Source of the DNA: Dastarcus helophoroides
Lineage: Eukaryota > Arthropoda > Insecta > Coleoptera > Bothrideridae
Direction of reading: 5' to 3'
Length of the DNA: 64,000 nt
NCBI GenBank assembly: GCA_028583605.1
Contig: CM053330.1
Coordinates: 28,470,598-28,534,597, forward strand
The notes below the pieces were generated by a model. That model saw nothing but the letters and a program-made list of their open reading frames with translations. It searched no databases and was not told where the DNA came from. Positions 11,156 to 23,404 of this stretch are shown here, piece by piece. Position 1 is the stretch's first letter; each line of letters opens with the position of its first letter. The position numbers were made by a program, and so were the translations under genes.

Positions 11156-11575
11156 TGATAATTTTCGACTACTTCTATCCATCGTTCCGTCTTAGCACTT
11201 AACGCAAGACCAGAACCCTCCCCTCTCGTTGGTCGTAAAGTTTTATGAGTTTTTTGCAATTTCTTTTTTGACTACTTGGGTGAAACATTTGGGGACCCAC
11301 ACGATCTTATCTTCCTATTTTAAATGGTTGTCGCTCGTGAATGTGCATACGTCAATCAAATTGAATTTTTGACATATTCAGCTAACATTTAAAACATCAG
11401 ATTACACACAATCACGTCAAGAAAAAAGCGAAACGGTTTTCAAATTTTTCCACAGTTAGTGAGAGTTTCAATACTGCACCCAACATGTTCAAATTAACAC
11501 AAAAGGCAGCCATTTCAAATCATGAAACTACCGCACTGCACAAAATCATTGTTTTAGGGTAGACGCTTCTCTCAG
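11156..11575. other. Region upstream of receptor exon; start exon not found
   Basis: About 420 bp between the RTE tail and the first readable receptor exon. The last bases, CTTCTCTCAG at 11566-11575, form a good 3' splice site. An in-frame TAG at 11555-11557, with no ATG between it and the exon, shows the coding sequence must come from an upstream exon. ATGs at 11322 and 11485 open short frames, but neither joins convincingly. Confidence 0.5.
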
Positions 11576-11844
11576 TTGTACCCCGCGGAGGAATATGAGG
11601 AGGGAGCTATCAGACAAAGACACATATTAAATCCTCATCAACAGCTGGCGTTTGACAACACGAAACTTCAACAAGACATTATAAACGTTGCTACAACGCC
11701 AAGAGGAGACGCAGTTGCAGCAGATCCCGACTTATTAGATCAACATGACAGCTTTTACCACACCACTAAGAGCTTACTGGTGCTGTTCCAGATCATGGGA
11801 GTGATGCCCATAGAGAGAGCAGGAAAAGGATATACCACATTTAG
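11576..11844 (+). CDS. Gr1: Receptor exon (N-terminal cytoplasmic part)
   Basis: The acceptor CTTCTCTCAG ends at 11575 and the donor AG/GTCGGT is at 11845. It is 269 nt, read from TTG as codon 1, ending in phase 2 (AG of an Arg codon completed by the next exon). It encodes about 60 residues of acidic, glutamine-containing N-terminal tail followed by DSFYHTTKSLLVLFQIMGVM and PIERAGKGYTTFR, the conserved stretch before membrane segment 1 of CO2-lineage receptors. The open frame continues past the donor to 12145, but that part loses all similarity. Confidence 0.85.
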
Positions 11845-14800
11845 GTCGGTACTTTCGAGCCCCGTTTCAAAGACATTTGAAATTAGCAAAAAACGTATCT
11901 CTAATTTTGTAACGTTTTCCCCCTTATCATATTATCAAAGACAAATCGTCCGCAACCAGTCAATTATTAATTTATGGAACATAAGCAATATTTTAAAATC
12001 TTTCATCAAAAGTTTTCAATTAGAGACTATCAGATATTCTCTGTATCTTCTTTGCCAAGTATTAATATTTCTATTCATGTTTTATTGGCTTTTTTTCGCC
12101 AGTTACTTCTTTTGCAATTCTAAATTTTCAGTAACCTTCTGTTAAGAATTGACAATCTGTTATAGATTGCCCCAGGCAGCGATTGCGTTGGATCTTTGTC
12201 TGTTAATCGCTGTTTGTGGCTTGACGATGAAAACTTAAAAACTATCTTGAAACGTAAAAACTAAACAAGATTACTTTAAAGTTTTAGCGTTTCAGGCAGT
12301 GGTATTCTCTGCCCGTCGTCAGAAGATCAATCCAAGTTTCTTCCTCTACAAATTTGTGTATGCTATCAGAAATAATTCTGACTGCGACAGATTTATAATT
12401 CTTAACATAAGGTTACTAAAAATTTAGAATTGTGAAAAAGGAGTACTTGGCGATAAAAAAGCCAATGAAACATGAATAAAAATAGAGACTATTATTTACA
12501 GGTGGTTGTCCGGCACGGCAATTTACGCATATTGTATTTACATTGCGGAAACGATCTTCGTAGTGCACGTCTTCAAAGCACGCCTCTTAATTCTTCTTCA
12601 AGGAGGCAAACGTTTCGACGAATACATCTATGGAATTATTTTTTTAAGCATCTTAATACCGCACTTCTTGCTGCCGGTGGGTTCATGGAGGAACGGCGCC
12701 GAAGTGGCTAAATTTAAAAACATGTGGACACGTTTTCAGGTAAGCCCCAGTCGGCCCAATTTAAATAAACAAACAACCGTCAGAGATCTCCGAGGGAGAT
12801 TATGGTAATTTTTGTTTTAATTTCAGTTCAAGTACTTTCAAGTTACGGGCAAACCGGTAATATTCCAGAACTTGACTATAATAACGTACGTTCTGTGCAT
12901 AATGTCCTGGGTTGTTGGTATCGCTGTTATGCTGGCGCAGTGCTACTTGCAGGATGACATGCTGTTGTGGCACGCATTTGGCTATTTTCACATATTGGCC
13001 ATGTTGAATTGTTTGTGTTCTTTGTGGTATGTTAACTGCTTCGCCAAAGGTCGAGTTGCGGACTGGCTGGCCAAAGATTTGAAAACCTCGGTGCAGTCCG
13101 AGGACTCAGCCACAAAACTCTCCCAATATCGAGATTTATGGGTAACTGATTTCATTCATACAATAATGCCTTGACATCTCTATCAAATCAGCTAATCGTC
13201 GTTGCCGTGGAAAAATCTTCTATGTGCTGAAACGTGAATTTTAAAAGAGAGCAGAAAAACATATCGTCGTTGCAGTGAAAAAATTTACTATGTGCACCTT
13301 TTTATGAAGATAGATTCTTTTCGTAATCTAATAAGGATTTAATGTCTCTTCCCTTCTAAATAAATATGTTTTTCTGCTCTCCTGTAAAATTTACATTTTA
13401 GCACATGGAAGATTTTTCCACGGCAGCGACGTAATATTCCTTACATTAGCAGTTTGGGCGTAATCAATAATATTTTCAATCGGTTGTTAAATCAAATAAA
13501 ATTTTACTGATTAAATTGAAAGAGTTATAATTGAATTAGTAATGATTAAAACGCTTAGTGCTTAACAGTCGAAATTTCACTCCTTTCCTGAAAATTATAT
13601 TAGGAAGAAAATTAAAGAAAAGGTACTAAATATGACTTCCACGGCCAAAATTAGTAGAAGATATACTTCTACAAACAACTACTAAAAGTGTTCGACATTT
13701 AGCCCACCATCGCAGGAATAAAATAAAGATATAATAAACGAAAGTTACAAAAATACAAGGAAATATAAAAAAAACCAAATTCAAAACAGCAGAGCACGGT
13801 AACTCAGTATGTCCACCATATCAGAGGCAAAACTCTTCTAAAACCGAAATTGGTACAAAGAAAAAAGAGTTTCACCTCTGGCATGGAGGACATACTGAGT
13901 TACCGGCCTCTTCTGTCTTACCTATCCTTTGGGCCATTGTTAATTGTTTATTTCAAAATAGTTTCGTTTTTGATATGGTGGACATACTGAGTTACCGTGC
14001 TCTTCTGTCTAAACAATTTTGTCCCTTGCACCAAATTGCAATTCAGAGGAGTTTCGCCTCGTGTATGGTGGACATACTGATCTTTGACAAGGTCCAACAC
14101 CAGAGAAAGAATAGATCTTATAAAAAGGACTAAACTTCAATTTTAAAGACAACATTTCATAAAGAAAAAGGTTAAAATTTCGAGAGTTAAGAAGAAAGTT
14201 TCCCAATTAAGACCAAATTTTTGAAATCAAAAGTGAAATTTTGGGAAAGTAAAATTATTCTAGTTAAATTCAAAATCTTGACTTCGAAGGAGAATTCAAT
14301 TTAAAATGACAATTTCCAACTTAAGTCGAAAACTTGGAAGTAGAGAAAAAATTAAAACTTCCATTTTAAATTAAACCCCTCTTTTTAAAAATTTCAGATT
14401 AACGTATAGATATTTGGATTAAAATTGAAACCTCGAAAATAAAATGAAAATTTCGAGAAGAACGTTAATATTTTCAACTTTAATTTGAACTGGAGAGATT
14501 TTTGCCCAAAACATAAATGAAGTTTTAATTTTGATGTGAAACTTTTAAGAGGAAAATAAAAAGGACAAATGTTTAACTTTGGTCAAAATTCAAATCTAAG
14601 TCAATTGATAAACACTTGGAATTTTCCGGGCCTTTAAAAAAAGTCGAAATATGGAGTTTGATGATAAAATATTGTTCTTTTTTTCGAATAAAAGCATTAT
14701 AAATTGTCAAAATTTAAATCTTAAAAGTCGGAGAAAAATCAGGTTCAAGAATGAAAATTCTGTTATTCTAGTTAAATTCAAAATTTTGACTTCGAAATAG

Positions 14801-17800
14801 AATTCAATTTAAAATGACAATTTCCAGCTTAAGTCGAAATCATGACATTTTCTTAAAAAAATCCTTTGAAGTAGAGAAAAAAGTTAAAACTTCCATTTTA
14901 AATTAACCCTCTCTTTTTAAAAATTTCAGATTAGCGTATAGATTTTTGGATTAAAATTGAAACCTCGAGAATAAAATGACAATTTCCAGAAGAACGTTAA
15001 TATTTTCAACTTTAATTTGATCTTGAGAGATTTTCGCCCAAAACATAAATGAAGTTTTAATTTTGATGTGAAACTTTTAAGAAGGAAATAAAAAGGACAA
15101 ATGTTTAAGTTTAGTTAAAATTCAAATCTAAGTCAATTGATAAACACTTTTCCGGGCATCTGAAAAAAGTCATATTGTTCCTTTTTTCGTACAAAAGCAT
15201 TATAAATTGTCAAAATTTAGATTCTAAAAGTCAGAAAAAAATCAGGTTCAAGAACGAAAATCTGTTAATAAAAGCAAATTTCGAAATTACTGGAAATTTA
15301 AGATTAATGTGTACATTTCTAGATCAAATCCGAAGTTTCTTCAAAAAGTTTACGAAGTTCAAAAAAGTTTTCTTCAAAGGATTATTGAGAACAAAATCAA
15401 AATTTCCAATTTAGGTAATTTTGAATTCACATTTGTCGACATATTTTTGAAAACATTCGAAAAAAATCAAAAGCTTAAGCTTAAAGTTAATCTTTTAATT
15501 TAAAAATTTTGATTTCGGATAAAATGTCTAAATTTAGATCATTTCTTTATAAAAAGTGAAAAAAAAAAGAAACAAAAAAGATCTCTAACTCCAGTTTTCC
15601 TAAATCTAAAAAAGTAAACCTTTCTAGTTCAATAAAACTCATAAAGTTCAGTTTAAAGATCAATATTTAAGAAAATACTTCGAAGTTTCGAATTTAAAGT
15701 GACAATTTCCAAACTGAAATCGAAATTCAAAAATTAAAGTGAAAATTTCGGCTTCAACAACGAGCTTAATCCCAAAAATAGTAATTTTGAGAAAAATGTT
15801 TAGTTTCCAAAAATATTTTTTCGTTAAAATTAGTCCAAATTTCGAGATCAACATGAAAATTTCAAAAATTTATAAAAATTTCGAGAACAATTTTGATGTC
15901 TTTTCTTTGTCTTTTTAAAAAAATAGAAGTTTTAAGGAAAAATCGATGTTTCGAAATTTCTATCAAAAAAATGAAAATTTCAGAAAAACAAAAAATTTCA
16001 GATTTTTGGAAGAAACTCATACATCGAGAAAAAGGTGATGGTTCTAAATCAGTAAATTCAAGTCAAAACTTCAATACAAAATTCAAATTTCGAAAAAAAA
16101 ATAAGTTGAAACATTGGGAACAAAGTGATAATTTCGAAAAATCTCAAAATTTCGAGAAAAGGTAAAAATTTGGGGAAAATGTGTTAACTTCAAGAAAAAA
16201 GTCAAATTCCGAGAAAAAAATCGATCTTTTTTTTTGTTAAATTCAAGTCAACGTTTTAGGAAAAAAGAAATAAAATTCCATAAAAATGTCAATTTCGAAA
16301 AAATATTCGAAATTTCAAAAAAAAATCCAAGAAATGTTTCTTGATAAGTTCAAGTCAGAAGGTAAAGGAAAAGTCCAAATTTCGAGAAGAAATTCGAAAT
16401 TTCGAGAAGAAACCCTAAATTTTGAGAAAAAGGAAATATTTGTAAAAATCTCAACATTTGGAAAAGAGGTGCAAATTCGAGAAAATGTTGAGGAAAATTC
16501 CATGTTTTTAAAAATTTTTGTTTTGATAAATTAAAGACGAAATTTCAAGAAAAAAGTGAAAATTTTATAAAAACGTCAAATTTTTAAAAATTATTCGAAA
16601 TTTGGAGTGGTTTCTAAAAAATCTTTTTTTTTTTACTGGGACCAAAACTTCTTGATAAAATCCGAGAAAAAAGTCGACATTTCGACCAAAAAGTGAAAAT
16701 TGTGAAAATAGTATTATAACTTGGAGAAGAAAGTGAAAATGTCAGGAAAATGTCAAAACTTTGAAAAAACAATTATAACTACGACAAAAAAATCGGTAGT
16801 TTTTAAAAACTTATCTCTAGAAAAGAGTAAAAGTTTGAAAAAAATGTCAAATATCAATGATAAATTCGAAACTTCTAGAAAAGTCGAAGTTTCTTAAAAA
16901 CCTTTTTTGTTTAATTTAAATAAAAATTTAAATTAAACAGATTCAGATTAACGTATGGATTCTTGGATTGAAATTGAAACCTCGAGAATAAAATGAAAAC
17001 TTTGAGAAGAAAGTTAATATTTTTAACTTTAGTTTGAACTTGAGAGATTTTCGCCCAAAACATAAATGTAGTTTTAATTTTGATGTGAAACTTTTAAGAA
17101 GAAAATAAAAATGTTGTTTAAGTTTGGTTGAACTTCAAATATAAGTCAATTGATAAAGACTTGGAATGTTCCATGCCCAAAAGCATTATAAATTGTCAAA
17201 ATTTAGATTCTAAAAGTCGGAGAAAAATCAGGCTCAAGAACGAAAATTCTGTTAAAAAAAGCAAATTTCGAAATTAGTGGAAATTTTAAGATTAATGTGT
17301 ACATTTCTAGATCAAATCCGACGTTTCTTCAAAAAGTTGACGAAGTTCAAGAAAGTTTTCTTTAAAGGATTATTGAGAACAAAATCAAAATTTCCAATTT
17401 AGGTAATTTTGAGTTCACGTTTGTCGACATATTTTTGAAAACGTTCGAAAAAAATCAAGAGCTTAAGCTTAAAGTCAATCTTTTAATTTAAAAATTTTGA
17501 TTTCGAATAAAATGTCTAAATTTAGATCATTTCCTTATAAAAAGTGAAAAAAAAGAGACAAAAAAGTTCTCTAACTCCAGTTTTCTTAAATCCAAAAAAG
17601 TAAACCTTTCCAATAAAACTCGTAAAGTTCAGTTTAAAGATTAATATTTAAGGAAATACTTCGAGATTTTGAATCTTAAGCTTAAGTGACAATTTCCAAA
17701 CTGAAATCGAAATTCAAAAATTAAAGTCAAAATTTCGGCTTCAAAAATAAACTTGATCCCAAAAATAGTAATTTTGAGAAACATTTTTAGTTTCCAAAAA

Positions 17801-20800
17801 TATGTTTTCGTTAAAATTAGTCCAAATTTCGAGATCAAAATAAAAATTTCAAAAATTTATAAAAATTTCCAGAACAATTTTGTTGTCTTTATTTCGTCTT
17901 TAAAAAAAAATAAAAGTTTTAAGGAAAAATCGATGTTTCTAAGTTTCTATCAAAAAACTGAAAATTTCAGAAAAACGTCAGATTTTTGGAAGAATTTCAT
18001 ATATCGAGAAAAAGACGATGTTTCTAAATCAGTAAATTCAAGTCAAAACTTCAAATTTCGAAAAAAAATAAGTCAAAACATTGGAAACAAAGTGATAATT
18101 TTGAGAAAAGGTAAAAATTTCGGGAAAACGTGTTAACTTCAAGAAAAAAGTCAAACTCCGAGAAAAAAATCGATGTTTCCTCTGTTAAATTCAAGTCAAA
18201 GTTTTAGGAAAAAAGAAATAAGATTCCATAAAAAATGTCAATTTCGAAAAAATACTCCAAATTTCAAGAAAAAAATCGAAAAAATGTTTCTTGATAAATT
18301 CAACTCAGAAGGTAAAGGAAAAGTCCAAATTTCTAGAAGAAATTCGAAATTTCGAGAAGAAACTCTAAATTTTGAGAAAAAGGAAATAATTCGAGAAAAT
18401 GTTGAGGCAAATTCTATGTTTTTAACAATTTTTGTTTTGATAAATTCGAGAAGAAATTTCAAGAAAAAAGTGAAATTTTCGGAAACTTTCGACATTTCGA
18501 CGAAAAATTAAAAATTTTGGAAATATTATCAAAACTTGGAGAAAAAAGTGAAAATGTCGGGAAAAGGTCAAAACTTTGAAAAAACAATCATAACTGCGAC
18601 AAAAAAACGGTATTTTTAAAAACTTATCTCTAGAAACGAGTAAAAGTTTGAAGAAAATGTCAAATGTCCAGAAAAAATTAGAAACTTCTAGAAAAGTCGA
18701 AGTTTCTTAAAAACATTTTTTTAGTCAATTTAAATAAAAATTTCAAAAAAAAGGGCGACATTTCGGAAAAATGCCAAGCTTTTAAAAAAATTGTCAAATT
18801 GAAGTCGAAATTTTGAAAATTTCAAGAAAAGTCGAAATTTCTTGAAAAAGTCGACTTTTTATAAAAAAGCTTTTTTCTTAAACGCATACCTCCATTAAAA
18901 AAGGTTTCACTCACTTTTTTTTTACTTATATTATTTATTGATAAAATCTTATGTTCCTGTTGTAACTAGAGAATTCGATCCCGATCCTTATTTCTAATGC
19001 CGGGATTTCGAGATTACATTTACTCAATCCCGGGATCCCGGGATTATTTAGGTATTAAAGATTACAAATAATAAATAATCAACTTTTCAACCAACAAATC
19101 AAAACAGTATTTTACGATAAAAAGGCAGATATAATTAATCAGACTTAAGAAGTAGACTAACCAGGCCTAAAATCACTGAATCGTTATGTTGAAGTTATTC
19201 TTTTTCAAGAATCAATAAGAGCTCTTTAAACTTAGGGGCCATCCTTTTATTCATGATTTTTTGAGACCCACCTCGTCCATGCAGCAGGTGGTCAAATTTG
19301 TATGATCCTCTTCACTCCCACGTCACATATTTTGCAATTAATTTTTTAATTTAGAAATTATCTTATCTGCGTAAGATTGATTTTCGAATATTATATATTT
19401 AAATTTGCATTTTTATCTTATTTGTTTAATATTTCATCAACCTTAACTTAACAAAAAATGTTATCTTAATAAATTCAGAATTTTCATTTCCTTCTCGAAA
19501 TTTTGATTATAAAATCCAAATTTTATAAAAATACTTTCCAAATTTTAACTCACAATTTTAACTTGCGGATTTCACCTCAAAATATTTTGAATGTGTTTCT
19601 TGAACTTTTGACTTTTATCTGAACATTTCGATTTAATCCCCGATATTTCGTTTTAAAGTCGAAATTTCAGAAAAATTGAAATTCCTATTTTAGGTTTGCA
19701 TCAAAATAGAAGATTAAAACTGGTGAAAAAAACCTGCAATTTTTTTGAAAAGTTGTTAATTTTTTTGAAATTTTTCCATTTTCTTCTCAAATCTTCCTCT
19801 CCAATCTCTAAAATTAAAACCCAAAAATTTCCACATTTCCAGATTTTGAATAAAACGCAAATTTGTAAAATAGTGCAAGAATCAGAATCGGAATTGTTTT
19901 TAGAAATATCTAAACTCTTTTCCAATTTTCAGCTTTGAAAGAAAATCTGAATAAAAGAAAAATCGTAAACTTGGAATTTCCAAATTTTCAAAAAAGGAGA
20001 ATTTTTTGAAAGACTAAATATTCAAGAAAAACCAAAATTATGAGAAAATTTGAAGGCTTTTAAAAATGCCGAAAATTTTGGACAAATTAAAATATTGGAA
20101 AAAAAGCCAAAATTTGGCCAATGCGAAATTTAAAAATCAAAATTATCAAAAAAAAACAAACTTTGGAAAAACCAAGATTTACGAATAAAATATTGAAAAT
20201 TTGAAGGTATGGCGTCAGAATTTAAAAAAAAAATCTAAGTTTTTGTAGAAAATTCAAATTTTCAGAAAAAAGCTGAGATTTTAAAAAACATGGGTATTTT
20301 GAAAAGAAAATTCAAACATTGAAGAAATCGACAATTTCAAAAATTCTAAAATTGGAAAAAGTGGCGAATTTTTTGACAAAAATCGTAACTTTGAAAATAG
20401 TTGAAATTTTCAATTTAAACCTTTAGTTTTCATATTACCGCTGACTTAAAAAAAATAATAAAACTTTTGAACTTGAACTGGAAAGTTTCAGAAGGAGAAA
20501 TTTCGGTAAACTTGAAGTTTATTGATAAAATTTTCGAATTTTGTGATTTAAATAATTTTATTTAAAAAACAGAGTTTTTTTAAACACAAATTTTCACGAA
20601 AATAGAAAATTTATAAGGATGATTCAAGTTTTAAAATAACATTTCCAAAAAATTGTCTACACTTCGAATTTCATCTCGAAACGAAAGATATTGTGATTTT
20701 GGACAAAACGAAATTTTTGAAAAAGTCTAAATTTTAGGCGAAATTTTCAAAAAAAGTTGAAATTTAAAAAAGACAAAATGTCAAATCTAAATTTTCAATT

Positions 20801-23269
20801 AAAAGGTTAAAATTTTAAAAAGAATGAGAACTTTCAAAAAAAAGTTAAAATTTTCGAAAATATCGTCATTTTGAATAATGTAAAAATATTAATGAAAAAT
20901 TAAAATTCCCAAGATTTTTAAAAAGCAATCGAAATTCTAAAAAAAACAGTTTGAAGAAATTCACATTTTAAAAATTTGAACATTTAAAGAAATTTTTTTA
21001 CAAATTTTTAATTTTCAAAAACGATCTTGTAAATTAGTGGAATAAAATTTCAAAAATGGTAAAGATTTCGAAAAAAGTTCGAGATTTTAAAAAATTAAAA
21101 AATGTTTGGTCAAATTTTTTAAGTAAAACGAATTTTTTTAAAAGTTTTGATATTGAAGAAAATTACTAGAAAAGTTTAAAAAATAGTTCAAATTTTTAAG
21201 TTAAAATTTTCAAAAAAATCAAAATTTTGGACAGCTAAAATTTTTTAAAAATAGAACATTTTTTAGAAAATCGAAAATTTTAATTGGAAAGTTAAAAAAA
21301 ATGGAAATTTTAAAACAGTTTTAAAATTTCCAAATAAAGTCAACATTTTTAAATGAAATTGTCGACATTTTCAAAAATTTTATAAAATGAAATTTAAAAA
21401 AAAATTCAAATAGTCAAAAATTTCAAAAAATTTGAAATTAAGAAATTTCCTGATTCAAAAAGAAAACATTAAAATTCTCCAAAAAAATGGAATTTTGAAG
21501 AAACTCCAAATTTTCAAGGAAATGTAGTGTGAAAAAACACAAAATTTTGAAAACTCATAGCTGAAAACTAACAAAGTCAACAGAATAACCAAATTTTTTT
21601 ATAATTTAAAAAAATATAGAAATTTTCAAAATATTTTAAATTTAGAAAAACATTGAAATTCAAAAAATACAAATTTTGGAAAAAGTGTAGCTTACAAAAA
21701 ACTTTACATTTTCAAATAAGATGAGAATTTTCAAACAGCAAAAATTTTGAAAATATAACAAAATCTTTAAAACATTCAATATTTTAAAAAAGGCCTAAAT
21801 TTCCGAAATAATTAATACTTGGAAAAATCAAAATTTTCAAAAAAAAGTAAAATCTTGAAAATACCCAGTCGAAAATTTTTTCAAATAAGTCAAAATTTTT
21901 AGAAAAGTATCGACCTTTTTTTTGAAATTTAAACTTTTTGTGAATATCGATTCTCCGATATATTTACTTTCCGAAAAGTATCGAAACTTCGAAAAAAGTA
22001 AATTTTTTCGAAAGAGTTTGATTGTATTCACGAAAAGTTTAAATTTCGAGAAAAGGATTAAAGCAGGAAAATAAACAAATTTTCAAAAAAAATGTCGACA
22101 AATGTCGAAATTATTAGAAAATGTCAAACTTTTAAAAGTTGAATTTTTCAAATAAATATCGAAATTGAAATCTAAATGTTCAAACAGTCTACATTTTCAA
22201 GAAAGACGAGGTTTTAGAAAATATTCAAAACTTTTATAAAGGTAAAAAGCATATGACTCGTCTCGCCGCCTATGGCCCCCTTACTCCTCCTTAATCTGAG
22301 AAATAGCAACGCGTCCGGTGTCTAATCAAATCTTTTTTTAAAATGCAAGATTTTTATTTGAAACAAGCATACCAATTCCAAAGCAGTGCTACTTGTTTGT
22401 AATAAAACTTCTTCCATTTTGTATTAAAATGATAAACAATTATTGTTGAAAACGTTGACATTGAGCGCTTCGATAGATGAAGTCTACTTCACAATTTTTT
22501 AAAATGATGTCATTCACGAAAATCCCGGGATCAAAAAACTTAATCCCAAAAATTTCGGGATTAAAAAGCGGTCGGGATCCCGGGATCTCGAAATTCAGAA
22601 TCCCGGGATCAAATCCTCTAGTTGTAACCTATTTGTAAAATTGTTTTGAAATGTTGAATCAGTGTTACAAGCGAACGGTTAGGCGGCTATTGGTAGGCCT
22701 GTCGCTAATTACTAATTAGCAATAATTACGCGTCACGTAATTCATCAGCTGTATCGGCATTCTCAACCGCACCATTCTAATCGATTACCAAGAGCTGCAC
22801 CGAACTCTTCTATTTTCAACTTCTTCACGTTCAAGGTGGATCTATCACACATGATGCAGCAGCTGGGCAGAACATACAGCGCCATGTACTCGCTCTATTG
22901 CCTTTTAATCTTGTTAACGACGATCGTGGCCACTTACGGCTGCCTCACCGAGATATTGGACCACGGTTTGTCGTTCAAAGAAGCCGGTTTATTCCTCATA
23001 GCTACATATTGCATGACGTTGCTTTATATCATTTGCAACGAGGGGCATCACCTTTCTAGGAAAATGGGACCGGTGATCCGGGAAATACTGCTCAATGTCA
23101 ATTTCGGAAAAATCGACAGAAGGACGAAGCAGGAGATCAACATGTTTTTGAACGCCATCGAGAAAAACCCGCCCGTCATGAACTTGAACGGGTACGCCGA
23201 CGTCAACAGAAGACTGCTGAGCTCGGTAAGTTGTGATTGCGTATGATGTGATCCAGGAAAGAACACACA

Positions 23270-23326
<57 letters not shown>

Positions 23327-23351
23327 GGGGTGGTAGAGGGAGAGGAAGAGG

Positions 23352-23404
<53 letters not shown>

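Noticed and set aside
10628..11182. 184-residue minus-strand frame with apparent membrane-like segments
   Set aside because: Shadow of the plus-strand RTE C-terminal coding remnant and its GAA tail.
11845..12145. Extension of the first receptor exon to 12145
   Set aside because: Similarity to the receptor family ends at the AG/GTCGGT donor, and the next exon completes the split codon precisely.
14009..22031. Many 60-130 residue frames rich in Phe, Lys, Ile, Leu (both strands)
   Set aside because: They are translations of the degenerate AAATTTCGA arrays; composition follows the repeat, no conserved domain, and antisense frames are equally long.
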